Shown piece by piece: positions 46,087-54,709 of a DNA stretch of 64,000 nucleotides. Source of the DNA: Methanobacterium_D oryzae (GTDB taxonomy: Archaea; Methanobacteriota; Methanobacteria; Methanobacteriales; Methanobacteriaceae). The notes under the pieces are model-generated. The model worked only from the letters and a program-made list of their open reading frames with translations, made no database searches and was not told the origin of the DNA. Location: NCBI RefSeq assembly GCF_050433505.1, contig NZ_JBNPXC010000001.1, forward strand, positions 558,001-622,000. The letters are read 5' to 3'. The position numbers and the translations under genes are program-made. Each line of letters starts with the position of its first letter. Within the stretch, counting starts at the first letter, position 1.

Positions 46087-46374
46087 GTACTATCTCTTAT
46101 ATTTTTATTAGTGATACAATTTATATTTTTTTAAATAAACTTTTAAAGATCTCAAATATAAGACAAATAAAGAATACTAAAATTAAAATAATTATTAATA
46201 AAACATTGGATCATTAAATAAATAATAATATTCTCTTGATTTTCAATATACTTTGGAATATCAAACTAAAATGAATATAATGTTAAATTTATATCCTTAT
46301 TCATGTTTAAATGCTTAAAATACTTATTTGATCTTGTATAATAATAAATAAAATGAAATATAGAAGATATAACA

Positions 46375-47175
46375 ATGAAAATTCGAGAAATAGAAGCTAA
46401 ATCAATTCTTTCAAAAACGGAAATTCCTATTGCAGATTATGTTATAAATCCATATATTGGATGCATTCATTCATGTATTTTTTGTTATGCTCGTTTTATG
46501 AAAAGATTTACAGGACACCAAGAAGATTGGGGAAAATTTCTCGATGTAAAGATTAATGCTTCTAATTTAGTTCCCAAAAATAATTCAAAATATGAAGGCA
46601 AATATATCTTTCTTTCTTCAGTAACAGATCCATATTTGCCTTTAGAGCGAAAATACGAATTAACACGCAGAATAATAGAAAAATTAATCCCTTTAAGACC
46701 TTTTTTAGGAATTCTAACCAAATCAGATCTAATCTTAATGGATTTAGATTTGATAAGGCAATTTAAAAACTCTGAAATCGGATTTTCCTTTTCAACACTT
46801 GATGAAGATATAAGAAAAGAAGTTGAACCTGGAGCCTCACCAGTTAAAAACAGAATTAATGCATTAAAAGAAGTTCATGAAGCTAGAATTAAAACTCATG
46901 TTTTTATAAGCCCAATTTTACCATTTTTAACCGATTGGAAAGAAATAATCGAAAAAACAAGAGATTATGTGGATTATTTCATGTTTGAGAATTTAAATAT
47001 TACAGGAACTGTATGGGCTTCTGTAAAACGTTTTTTAGAACAAAAGCATCCAGATTTAGTTCAAGAATATAAAAAAATTTATTCTGATAATATTTACTGG
47101 GATATAATTGAAGAAGAAATAATAGAATTTTGCAAGAAAGAAAAACTTGATTGTAAGATGTATTTCCATCATTAG
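46375..47175 (+). CDS. Radical SAM protein, spore-photolyase-like (COG1533)
   Basis: 266 residues with the radical-SAM cluster motif CIHSCIFCYARFM (cysteines at about residues 26, 30 and 33). It also has the SSVTDPYLPLERKYELTRR and ILTKSDLILMDLDLI segments typical of the COG1533 family. The family is related to spore photoproduct lyase but the substrate is unknown here; DNA repair is a possibility only. No strong ribosome-binding site precedes the ATG. It is monocistronic. Confidence 0.85.
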   Translation: MKIREIEAKSILSKTEIPIADYVINPYIGCIHSCIFCYARFMKRFTGHQEDWGKFLDVKINASNLVPKNNSKYEGKYIFLSSVTDPYLPLERKYELTRRIIEKLIPLRPFLGILTKSDLILMDLDLIRQFKNSEIGFSFSTLDEDIRKEVEPGASPVKNRINALKEVHEARIKTHVFISPILPFLTDWKEIIEKTRDYVDYFMFENLNITGTVWASVKRFLEQKHPDLVQEYKKIYSDNIYWDIIEEEIIEFCKKEKLDCKMYFHH

Positions 47176-47307
47176 TTTATTTTATTCTAATTTTTTAGAG
47201 ATATGTTAAAAAAATGACATATTAAAAACTTAATTTGGATGAGTTTCCATTTCTTAATTATTAAATCTAACTAAATACATAATAATATTAATTAATTTAT
47301 TTGTATG

Positions 47308-47323
47308 GGAGGCGATTTAAATT
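47308..47323 (+). promoter_or_regulatory. Strong ribosome-binding site pointing to an ATT start for the copper ATPase
   Basis: GGAGG (47308-47312) is followed after 8 nt by ATT at 47321, in frame with the ATPase. The nearest standard start, ATG at 47348, lies 35 nt from the site. Starting at ATT adds the nine residues (I/M)NHSGHEHG, a His-rich leader typical of CopB-type pumps. Confidence 0.6.
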
Positions 47324-47347
47324 AATCATTCAGGCCATGAACATGGA

Positions 47348-49378
47348 ATGGAACATGAAATGAAGGAAGACAAAGGTAAATGTATTCTATGTGGTAAAAA
47401 AATGGATGAAAAACATAGAATGGAAAAAGAACACACCCATCAGGGAATGATTGAAGATTATAAAAGAAGATTTTGGGTATCACTCATTTTAACTATACCA
47501 ATTTTACTTTTATCTCCTATAATTCAGGAATTTTTCGGGCTTGAATTTTTAAGATTTAATGGAGATATGTATGTTCTTTTTGTGTTATCTTCAATTGTTT
47601 ACTTTTATGGGGGATATCCATTCCTTAAAGGTATTTTCGATGAAGTAAGGGTGAGAACACCTGGAATGATGACATTAGTAGCTGTTGCAATTACAACAGC
47701 ATATTTTTACAGTAGTGCAGTGACTTTTGGCCTTATGGGGGAAGTATTTTTCTGGGAACTTGCAACACTTATTGATATTATGCTTTTAGGGCACTGGCTT
47801 GAAATGAGATCTGTAATGGGAGCTTCAAGAGCTCTTGAAGAGCTTGCAAAACTCATGCCATCAAGTGCCCACAAAATAGTGCATGAAGGACATACAGAAG
47901 ATGTGCCGCTGGATGAATTGAATGTAGGAGACCGTGTAATTATTAAACCTGGAGAAAAAGTTCCTGTTGATGGTGAAATAATAAGTGGAAAAACAAGTAT
48001 TGATGAATCAATGCTTACAGGAGAATCAGAACCAGTGTTTAAAGAAGAGGGAAATGATGTTATTGGCGGTTCAATAAATGGTGATGGTTCGGTAACAGTT
48101 GAGATTAAAAAAACGGGTAAGGATTCATTTTTATCTCAAGTTATAAATCTAGTTGAAGAGGCACAAGCAAGTAAATCACGTACTCAAAATCTTGCAGATC
48201 GATTTGCACTTTTACTTACTATTGTGGCACTTGGTGGAGGATTTTTAACCCTTTTGGTCTGGTTAGGACTTACAGGTTTTGGATTTGCCTTTGCACTTGA
48301 AAGATCTGTAACTGTAATGGTTATCGCATGTCCTCATGCCCTTGGACTCGCTGTCCCCTTGGTTGTAGCTGTATCAACTGCACTTTCAGCGCAAAATGGT
48401 CTTTTAATAAGGAATCGTACAGCATTTGAAAGTTCAAAAGATATTCAAGCAGTAATATTTGATAAAACAGGTACTTTAACAGAAGGTAAATTTGGAGTAA
48501 CTGATATTATTTCTTCAAGCGATGAATACAGCGAAGATAAGATTTTAAAATATGCAGCATCTCTTGAATCATATTCAGAACATCCGATTGCCAGAGGAGT
48601 TGTAGAATCAGCAAAAGAAACTTTTAAAGTTGAAGACTTTAATTCAATTCCGGGAAAGGGCGTTCAGGGTAAAATTAATGGGAAAAATATAGAAGTTGTA
48701 AGTCCAGGATATTTAAGAGAACGGAATATTCAAATTCAGAATGAAAGATTGGATGAAGTTTCTTCGCAGGGAAAAACAGTTGTTTTTGTAATTATTGATG
48801 GAGAACTTAAAGGTGCAATTGCACTTGCAGATATTATAAGGGAAGAGTCTAAAAAGGCAATAAGAGAGCTTAAAGACATGGGAATTGAAAGTATAATGAT
48901 TACTGGAGATAGAAAAGAGGTTGCTGAATGGGTATCAAATGAAATAGGTCTTGATAAATATTATGCAGAAGTTTTACCTCAAGAAAAGGCTCAAAAAGTT
49001 CGAGAAATTCAATCTGAAGGTTTAACTGTGGCTATGACAGGGGATGGAATAAATGATGCCCCTGCACTTGCTCAAGCTGATGTAGGGATTGCAATTGGTG
49101 CAGGGACAGATGTCGCTGTTGAAACTGCGGATATTGTCCTTGTAAGAAGCAATCCACTGGATACGGTCTATATTGTAAAGCTTGCAAAATCTACTTATAG
49201 AAAAATGGTTCAAAATCTTGCATGGGGAACTGGATATAACGTTTTTGCAATCCCTATTGCTGCAGGTGTGCTTTATGCTTATGGAATTATATTAACTCCT
49301 GCAGCTGGGGCTATATTGATGTCAGCAAGCACAATAATTGTGGCAATTAATTCAAGGTTTCTTAGAATTGAAAAATAA
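47348..49378 (+). CDS. copB: Copper-translocating P-type ATPase, CopB type
   Basis: At least 676 residues. A His/Met-rich start and a CILCGKKM knuckle are followed by eight membrane helices. Motifs in order: TGES (actuator loop), ACPHALGLA (the CPH metal motif of CopB-type Cu/Ag pumps rather than CPC), DKTGT (phosphorylation), SEHPIARG (nucleotide binding) and GDGINDAPAL. It exports copper or silver from the cytoplasm. The true start is probably the ATT at 47321; I give the ATG because ATT starts are rare. No CsoR or chaperone gene lies beside it. Confidence 0.92.
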   Translation: MEHEMKEDKGKCILCGKKMDEKHRMEKEHTHQGMIEDYKRRFWVSLILTIPILLLSPIIQEFFGLEFLRFNGDMYVLFVLSSIVYFYGGYPFLKGIFDEVRVRTPGMMTLVAVAITTAYFYSSAVTFGLMGEVFFWELATLIDIMLLGHWLEMRSVMGASRALEELAKLMPSSAHKIVHEGHTEDVPLDELNVGDRVIIKPGEKVPVDGEIISGKTSIDESMLTGESEPVFKEEGNDVIGGSINGDGSVTVEIKKTGKDSFLSQVINLVEEAQASKSRTQNLADRFALLLTIVALGGGFLTLLVWLGLTGFGFAFALERSVTVMVIACPHALGLAVPLVVAVSTALSAQNGLLIRNRTAFESSKDIQAVIFDKTGTLTEGKFGVTDIISSSDEYSEDKILKYAASLESYSEHPIARGVVESAKETFKVEDFNSIPGKGVQGKINGKNIEVVSPGYLRERNIQIQNERLDEVSSQGKTVVFVIIDGELKGAIALADIIREESKKAIRELKDMGIESIMITGDRKEVAEWVSNEIGLDKYYAEVLPQEKAQKVREIQSEGLTVAMTGDGINDAPALAQADVGIAIGAGTDVAVETADIVLVRSNPLDTVYIVKLAKSTYRKMVQNLAWGTGYNVFAIPIAAGVLYAYGIILTPAAGAILMSASTIIVAINSRFLRIEK

Positions 49379-49388
49379 TAAAAAGAAG

Positions 49389-49853
49389 TTATTTATTTAT
49401 TTTAATCACTGGAAACTGTACTTCTGTAAGCAGTTCTTCAGGTTCTACTTCATTTGGATTATTTAAATAAACTTCTGTTACAGGCCCAATTATATCATAA
49501 CCATTTTCGACAGCATATTTAGCTAATCCATCAATAACAGGCCCAACCTGATCATAAGGACCTTTATGCATTGTAGCAACTACGGTATGCTCTGGAATTA
49601 TTTTAACCTGTACATTTCCTTCATCATGGGCATTTCCATCAAATGAAGCACCTATTTCATAAAATAGTTGCTCTGGAGGTACATCATCAGGGCGGTTAAA
49701 ATAAGCTCCATAGATCATTCCAGTCATATTAAGACTTTTATTAGTCACCCAGTTTACTACTTCTTCCATAAGCTCTGGAATCTTATCATAAGGTCCTCTA
49801 TATCGTATAAATGCTACTTGTGTATCTTCCATTCTTTTTTCTTCTACTTCCAT
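49389..49853 (-). CDS. GyrI-like effector-binding domain protein, copy 1
   Basis: A 154-residue protein made of two SHS2-type halves (TQVAFIRYRGPYDKIPELMEEV and HTVVATMHKGPYDQVGPVIDGL) of the GyrI/AraC effector-binding fold, without a DNA-binding domain. Such proteins bind or hydrolyse small hydrophobic compounds. GGAGGATAAATT precedes the ATG. A close paralogue lies at 53707-54168; both flank the DUF169 / TusA-DsrE locus and are read toward lower coordinates. It is convergent with copB. Confidence 0.88.
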   Translation of the reverse strand: MEVEEKRMEDTQVAFIRYRGPYDKIPELMEEVVNWVTNKSLNMTGMIYGAYFNRPDDVPPEQLFYEIGASFDGNAHDEGNVQVKIIPEHTVVATMHKGPYDQVGPVIDGLAKYAVENGYDIIGPVTEVYLNNPNEVEPEELLTEVQFPVIKINK

Positions 49854-49963
49854 AATTTATCCTCCAATAGAATATATAATATCAAAGTAATTATTTTTTC
49901 CTCTTTAAACATGGTCAGCTATTAATTAGAACTTTTTATTGAGTTTTATGTTCTGATTTTAGT

Positions 49964-51586
49964 TTAATAGTGTCTTGATCTTTCAAGGGCCACTCCCAAT
50001 TGTAAACCTATAGAACTTAAATTTTCAAGGCTAATTTCATTATATGGTTTAATCTGCTTGCTACCCATGTTTAAAAGACCAATAATTTCTTCACCACTTT
50101 TTATTGGAAGTATTAACAATGTTTTTACATCATTTGTTCTTATAGCAGGTTCAAGGGAGTTATATTCTTCTGATTCTGGTGTAATATATACGACATTTTG
50201 TTTTTCAAATGTTTTACTAAAAAGATCTTTAAACATGCCCGCCATGCACATATTTTTGAGGTTTTCAGGCAAATTTTTATGTACCCTGAGTGTCAGTTCT
50301 TCGTCTTCATCACTAAGATATATACAGCCCATTTGAAATCCAAGAGATTTTATAACTTCTGAAACAGCCATTTCAAGCATTTCATCTTCTATTTCTGAAG
50401 AATTAATTATATTGGAGACTTTATTCATGGCAATTAGTGTGTTTGCAAATTCTTCTCGTTCATGAGCCAATCTCTGCATTTTAAGATAGCCTGAAAGTTC
50501 ATCAGCCGCTATCTCCACATTTTCAACACTAACAGAACTAACAGATTCTAAAGTAGTTAAAAGTAGTATGGTTCCTATTGCGATTTCTTCATCGATAATT
50601 GGTATGGAAATGGCCATAGAAAGTGATGCATCATTTAAATTAGATTTAATTGTTTCTAAATAATAATCTCCCTCTTTTGAAGTCGTAGTTTCCATAGAAC
50701 CTATACTTTTTTCTATAAAATCATTTAAATATGGCGATAACTGATTATCAATTAAGTCAGAAATTTTTTTATCCGCGTTATAGGTTGCATGAAGCGTTTT
50801 TCCATCTTTTAGAAATATTGCTAAGTATTTGTATGGAATGAGGGTGTTGATCAAGTTTTTTATTTCATTTATTACATTTTTCTCATTTTCTGATGAGTCT
50901 GTAACCTGAACTATAGATAAAAGTGTTTCTAAATCTCTTTTTGTTCGTTTAGAAATTGAAATCTCTTCTCCAATAATGGATGTGCCTATAATGTTGTTTT
51001 TATCATCTAAAATTGGTTGCATTGATATGTGATAAGGCCGATATATGTTTTGTTTTTCTATTAACTCTATTTCAAGAGATTTATTATCTTTAAATTTTAA
51101 TGATTGTAATGTATTTTCAATTATAATTCGCTGTTTATCGCCTAATATTTCTCTGAAGTTGATTATTTCTGGAAAAAATGTTTCGAAGGCGTCATTAGTT
51201 GCTATGATGTCCATAAAATTATTGATTGTAAATATTATGGTGTCAGTTTTATCAATGGACTTTTTAAGATTAATTTCTTTTAAAATTAATGAATGTAGAT
51301 TAGATACTGCTGATATGAGTTCATTTGGGTATTTAGGTCCTTCTTCTATAAATTCAGTTGTTACTTCTGCTTCATCTGCTTTATCTGGACTTAAATACCA
51401 TAACTTGCTCCTTCCAACAAATTTATAACTTAAAATACCTTTTGCATGAAGTATTCCTAAATATTTGAGCACAGTTGCCCTGCTTCTGCTGGTTCCTCGG
51501 GTTATTTTATCTAACATGCATTCTTCAGGCGGATGAGATTTTATATATGATATTATTAGCTTTTCTGTGTTGGATAACTCTTCCAT
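49964..51586 (-). CDS. Transcriptional regulator: wHTH-PAS-GAF-GAF
   Basis: 540 residues. Residues 1-70 form a winged helix (LIISYIKSHPPEECMLDKITRGTSRSRATVLKYL is its core; the recognition helix is near SRSRATVLKYLG). A PAS domain (about 95-205, NNFMDIIATNDAFETFFPE) and two GAF domains (about 215-375 and 385-540) follow. It has no kinase, so it couples a ligand or redox signal directly to DNA binding. It is divergent from the DUF169 operon with palindromes TATACTATATAGTATA in between, one of which lies 18 nt from its own start codon; autoregulation is likely. Confidence 0.85.
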   Translation of the reverse strand: MEELSNTEKLIISYIKSHPPEECMLDKITRGTSRSRATVLKYLGILHAKGILSYKFVGRSKLWYLSPDKADEAEVTTEFIEEGPKYPNELISAVSNLHSLILKEINLKKSIDKTDTIIFTINNFMDIIATNDAFETFFPEIINFREILGDKQRIIIENTLQSLKFKDNKSLEIELIEKQNIYRPYHISMQPILDDKNNIIGTSIIGEEISISKRTKRDLETLLSIVQVTDSSENEKNVINEIKNLINTLIPYKYLAIFLKDGKTLHATYNADKKISDLIDNQLSPYLNDFIEKSIGSMETTTSKEGDYYLETIKSNLNDASLSMAISIPIIDEEIAIGTILLLTTLESVSSVSVENVEIAADELSGYLKMQRLAHEREEFANTLIAMNKVSNIINSSEIEDEMLEMAVSEVIKSLGFQMGCIYLSDEDEELTLRVHKNLPENLKNMCMAGMFKDLFSKTFEKQNVVYITPESEEYNSLEPAIRTNDVKTLLILPIKSGEEIIGLLNMGSKQIKPYNEISLENLSSIGLQLGVALERSRHY

Positions 51587-51603
51587 TTAGATCAACTCAA
51601 ATT

Positions 51604-51745
51604 TATACTATATAGTATAAATCATCAACCTTATAAATGTTAGGATTTACCACCAATTTCACTTATTTTTAAGTTTAAATGTTATTATGCTAAAGTTTAT
51701 ATACTATTAGTTATACTATAAGGTATAGTTATACTATAAAGTATA
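51604..51745. promoter_or_regulatory. Four TATACTATA-type palindromes between regulator and DUF169 operon
   Basis: Sites: 51604-51619 TATACTATATAGTATA (perfect palindrome), 51700-51715 TATACTATTAGTTATA, 51712-51727 TATACTATAAGGTATA and 51730-51745 TATACTATAAAGTATA. The last three follow the probable TATA box of the DUF169 operon (51696-51703) and cover its expected start of transcription, so binding would repress; the first lies just upstream of the regulator gene. Confidence 0.8.
51696..51703 (+). promoter_or_regulatory. TATA box of the DUF169 operon
   Basis: TTTATATA, preceded by AAAG. It predicts a start of transcription near 51725, inside the palindrome array, and a leader of about 40 nt carrying the GGAGG site at 51754-51758. 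Confidence 0.5.
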
Positions 51746-51766
51746 GTTTATTAGGAGGATCTTAAT

Positions 51767-52447
51767 ATGAATTATGGTGAAATGGTAAAGGAATTAAATG
51801 AGCTTCTTGGGCTAAAAGGAAGTCCTGTAGCAGTAAAACTTGTAGAAAATGCCGATGAAATACCAGATGGTTACAAAAAAATGGATGAAAAGAAAAGGCA
51901 TTGTGAATTTGTACAAGATGCAAGATTAAAAGGGAATAAAGGATATGCAACTTCCGAAGAGCACTTGTGTAAAGGTGGAGCTGGTGTAATGGGAATTGAA
52001 ACTCTGCCAGAAAGCGTGGCAACAGGAAGTATGTATTATAAACTTGGAAACTTTGAAACTGCAGAAGGTGCACTGGAAACAGTAAATGCGATACCTAAAG
52101 CCCGAAAAAATAATTATGCATCTATTTACGCACCTTTAGAATCTGCGGAGTTTGATCCAGACGTTGTAGTTTTGATACTCACACCTAAACAGGCATTAAA
52201 AGTTTCTCAAAGCTTATTACGTAAAAAAGGCGGTAGAATATCCAGTGATTACTCTGGAATACAGTCATTATGTGCAGATGCTGTTGCGGCTGTAAAAGAA
52301 CGCGGTATTCCAAACATGACTCTTGGATGTAATGGGTCACGTAAATTTGCACAAATAGCAGATGAAGAGGTTATAATTGGATTACCTCCAGAAAATCTTG
52401 AAGACATTGTAGAAGCTCTTAAAGTATTCAAAGAAAAATGGGGATAG
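51767..52447 (+). CDS. DUF169 family protein
   Basis: 226 residues of the DUF169 (COG2043) family: LLGLKGSPVAVKLVENADEIP at the start, RHCEFVQDAR, HLCKGGAGVMGIE, and IQSLCADAVAA plus MTLGCNGSRKFAQI. Four or more conserved cysteines suggest a metal or thiol site. The function is not established. GGAGG lies before the ATG. It is the first gene of a three-gene operon; the next gene begins 1 nt after its stop. Confidence 0.88.
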   Translation: MNYGEMVKELNELLGLKGSPVAVKLVENADEIPDGYKKMDEKKRHCEFVQDARLKGNKGYATSEEHLCKGGAGVMGIETLPESVATGSMYYKLGNFETAEGALETVNAIPKARKNNYASIYAPLESAEFDPDVVVLILTPKQALKVSQSLLRKKGGRISSDYSGIQSLCADAVAAVKERGIPNMTLGCNGSRKFAQIADEEVIIGLPPENLEDIVEALKVFKEKWG

Positions 52448-52448
52448 A

Positions 52449-53321
52449 ATGAAAAAAGTGAAAGCATTAGGTATTAAAGCTCCTAACACTTCAATAATGG
52501 CAGATAACATCTTAAAAAATGGATCAGAAGATGAATTAATAATAATAGTAAATGAAGGTTCAGAAGGTGGCCTTGAAAATGTAGCCAAAAAACATGGACT
52601 TAAACTTGAAACAGAAAAATCTGGAAAAGAAACCGTCGAAAATCAAGGATTTTCGGGCAATCGAACCAAAGGTTCGATAGTTGTGGTTAGAATGAGCAGA
52701 AAAGAAATGGAAGAACTCGATGTCACTGGAGAAACATGCCCTGGTCCAATTATCATCGTTGGAGATAAACTGGGTTCTATGCAAACTGGAGAACGATTAA
52801 AGGTTAAAAACAAAAGTATAGAGTCCATTGAAGATATAGCAGTTTCTATCGCTGATATGGGCGGTAAAGTAATTGAAAAGGGTACTGAAGGAGATAAAAA
52901 TTATATCGTCATAGAAAAATCTGAAATAGCAGCATCTGGATCTGTTGATGCAGTTAAACGTGATAAAGTTCTCGTTGTTCAAAGTAATGGAATAGGAAAT
53001 GCTGAAAGGGCTTATGCAACATTTATATTCTCAAAAGCAGCCCTAAGTATGGGAAAAGAAGTAACCATCTTTTTGTTAATGGATGGCGCCAGTATTGCAA
53101 GAAAAGGCAATGCAGAAACAGTAAAGCACCCTGCATTTGACAGGCTAAGTAAGTTAATGGCCGAAGTTATTGATAAAGGGGTCAAAGTATACGTATGCGA
53201 ATTAAGTGCTGAATTTAGAGGTATAAAACCTGAAAATCTTGTTGAAGGCACTAAAATCGCTGGAGCAGCTACATATATAACTCTTTTAAGCGATCCGACT
53301 TATGCAATAGTGAATTTTTAG
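52449..53321 (+). CDS. TusA-like / TusA / DsrE fusion protein (sulfur relay type)
   Basis: 290 residues. Residues 1-82 look like a TusA fold that has lost its CPxP cysteine (GIKAPNTSI). Residues 88-158 are a true TusA domain with C97 in TCPGPII. Residues 172-290 are a DsrE-like domain (VLVVQSNGIGNAERAYATF) with C250 in VYVCELSAEFRG. TusA and DsrE pass persulfide sulfur, so this is an internal relay. It starts 1 nt after the DUF169 stop, with GGGGAT over the end of that gene. Codons 63-77 carry an in-frame palindromic element that forms a loop in the first domain. Confidence 0.88.
   Translation: MKKVKALGIKAPNTSIMADNILKNGSEDELIIIVNEGSEGGLENVAKKHGLKLETEKSGKETVENQGFSGNRTKGSIVVVRMSRKEMEELDVTGETCPGPIIIVGDKLGSMQTGERLKVKNKSIESIEDIAVSIADMGGKVIEKGTEGDKNYIVIEKSEIAASGSVDAVKRDKVLVVQSNGIGNAERAYATFIFSKAALSMGKEVTIFLLMDGASIARKGNAETVKHPAFDRLSKLMAEVIDKGVKVYVCELSAEFRGIKPENLVEGTKIAGAATYITLLSDPTYAIVNF
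52637..52678. repeat. Two adjacent perfect hairpins in frame inside the TusA-DsrE gene
   Basis: Hairpin 1: CGAAAATC / GATTTTCG (8-bp stem, loop AAG), 52637-52655. Spacer GGCA. Hairpin 2: ATCGAACC / GGTTCGAT (8-bp stem, loop AAA), 52660-52678. It encodes ENQGFSGNRTKGS, which reads as a flexible loop. The layout matches 18332-18375. Confidence 0.8.
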
Positions 53322-53331
53322 GTGATTAAAA

Positions 53332-53658
53332 ATGGAAGTAACATACTCAATAATAATACTAGCAATACTATTTAGCAGCATGGTAAGTGGGTTTATAACA
53401 TTTAGAATGCACGGAATGCGTCTGGCACCAAACTTCGCTATGATAATCCTAGCACTTATATTAACTCTTTTAGGCATTTTTATAGCAAATACATGGATTT
53501 TATATGTGGCAGTATTGTTCCAGATTCTTGCAGCAATTACTGCATTTACACAAACATGGCACATGCTTAAGTATAATTTCCAGACTGCGCCAGCATATGC
53601 TCCACATCTAACGCTTATGGCAATGCTTCCTGTGTTGGCAGTTGCGTCAATACTTTAA
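53332..53658 (+). CDS. Four-helix membrane protein of the DUF169 operon
   Basis: 108 residues with four predicted membrane helices (about 4-24, 31-50, 52-72 and 88-107). Motifs are few: FRMHGMR after helix 1 and TQTWHMLKYNF before helix 4, with histidines and methionines that could bind a ligand or metal. No family is recognised. AGGTGAT lies 7 nt before the ATG. It follows the TusA-DsrE gene by 10 nt; a partner for sulfur transport is possible by context. Confidence 0.75.
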   Translation: MEVTYSIIILAILFSSMVSGFITFRMHGMRLAPNFAMIILALILTLLGIFIANTWILYVAVLFQILAAITAFTQTWHMLKYNFQTAPAYAPHLTLMAMLPVLAVASIL

Positions 53659-53706
53659 TTTTTTTATTTTAAAATTGAAAATATAGAAAATAGGATTTTA
53701 ATCCCA

Positions 53707-54168
53707 TTAACTTTTTTTAATAACGGGAAATCGAACTTCAGTTAATAATTCACTTTCATCAACTTCCATGGGATTGTTTAAATAAATTTCTTTAACAGCA
53801 CCATTTATCTCATAACCATTTTTCATGGTATATTCAACTAAAGCCTGATAAATCTGTGCTGCCTGTCCATAGGGGCCTTTATATATTGTAGAAACAGCTT
53901 GATGAGCAGGAACATTTTTAATTTTTACTCTGTCTTCTCCATCTGCATCCCCAATAAATGCAATTCCAATTTCATATTTTAGCTCTTCTTGTGGAACTTC
54001 CATTGGATTATTGAAATATATGCCATATGGGGGTTCTGTAACCTGTAAATTATCTTTCATAACATAACCAACCACTTCACCAAAAAGTTCAGGGAGCTGT
54101 TCATAAGATCCTGTAACAGATACATAGGCTACCTTTGTTTCTTCTATATTTTTAACTTCTATTTCCAT
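53707..54168 (-). CDS. GyrI-like effector-binding domain protein, copy 2
   Basis: 153 residues, clearly paralogous to the protein at 49389: TKVAYVSVTGSYEQLPELFGEV and HQAVSTIYKGPYGQAAQIYQAL, ending in ELLTEVRFPVIKK. It has no DNA-binding domain. GGAAGTG precedes the ATG. It is convergent with the DUF169 operon. The two copies bracketing the locus probably arose by duplication and may bind the same type of ligand. Confidence 0.88.
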   Translation of the reverse strand: MEIEVKNIEETKVAYVSVTGSYEQLPELFGEVVGYVMKDNLQVTEPPYGIYFNNPMEVPQEELKYEIGIAFIGDADGEDRVKIKNVPAHQAVSTIYKGPYGQAAQIYQALVEYTMKNGYEINGAVKEIYLNNPMEVDESELLTEVRFPVIKKS

Positions 54169-54446
54169 AATAACACTTCCAAAGCAAGTTCAGCATTATT
54201 TTACTTAAAAATGCTTTACAAGCTCTGATATCATTATTTATTTTGGATTAAAATACCTTTATGCAAGAGCATCTGAAAACTACTCATGAAAAAGAAATCT
54301 GTAGCTAATCTAAAGTTCTAAAATTAATAATTGATTTTTAATAGAAAATAATATTTGAATTAAGATTTATACTAATATATGGCATAGTTTCTATATCTTT
54401 TAATAGTATCATGCTAAATTCTCTAAAAAATATAAGGGGATAAATT

Positions 54447-54626
54447 ATGGTTGATATGAGTAATTGGAGTATGCAATGTGAAAATTGTGGAAGATATTAC
54501 GATATTAGTGAAGAGATACCTTCAAAATTTGACAAAATTGATGGGCGTGAACAGTTAGTATTAGAAGCTTCTCCTAAGTGCCCGTTTTGTCATGAAATTA
54601 ATTTAAGTCTTCCAAGATGGAAATAA
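54447..54626 (+). CDS. Small zinc-ribbon protein, 59 residues
   Basis: CENCGRYY near residue 10 and CPFCHEIN near residue 45 form a zinc ribbon, with a charged middle (KFDKIDGREQLVLEAS). AAGGGGAT precedes the ATG, so translation is well supported despite the small size. No family is recognised. It is probably monocistronic. Confidence 0.7.
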   Translation: MVDMSNWSMQCENCGRYYDISEEIPSKFDKIDGREQLVLEASPKCPFCHEINLSLPRWK

Positions 54627-54709
54627 CAGTTCTACATTTTTTAAGTTAAAATAATCAAGGAGCTTATATTAATACAATATTTATAATATTAATTTCATAA
54701 TGAAGCATA

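Noticed and set aside
54240..54310. 15-codon frame MQEHLKTTHEKEICS
   Set aside because: No ribosome-binding site and no conservation clue; not called.
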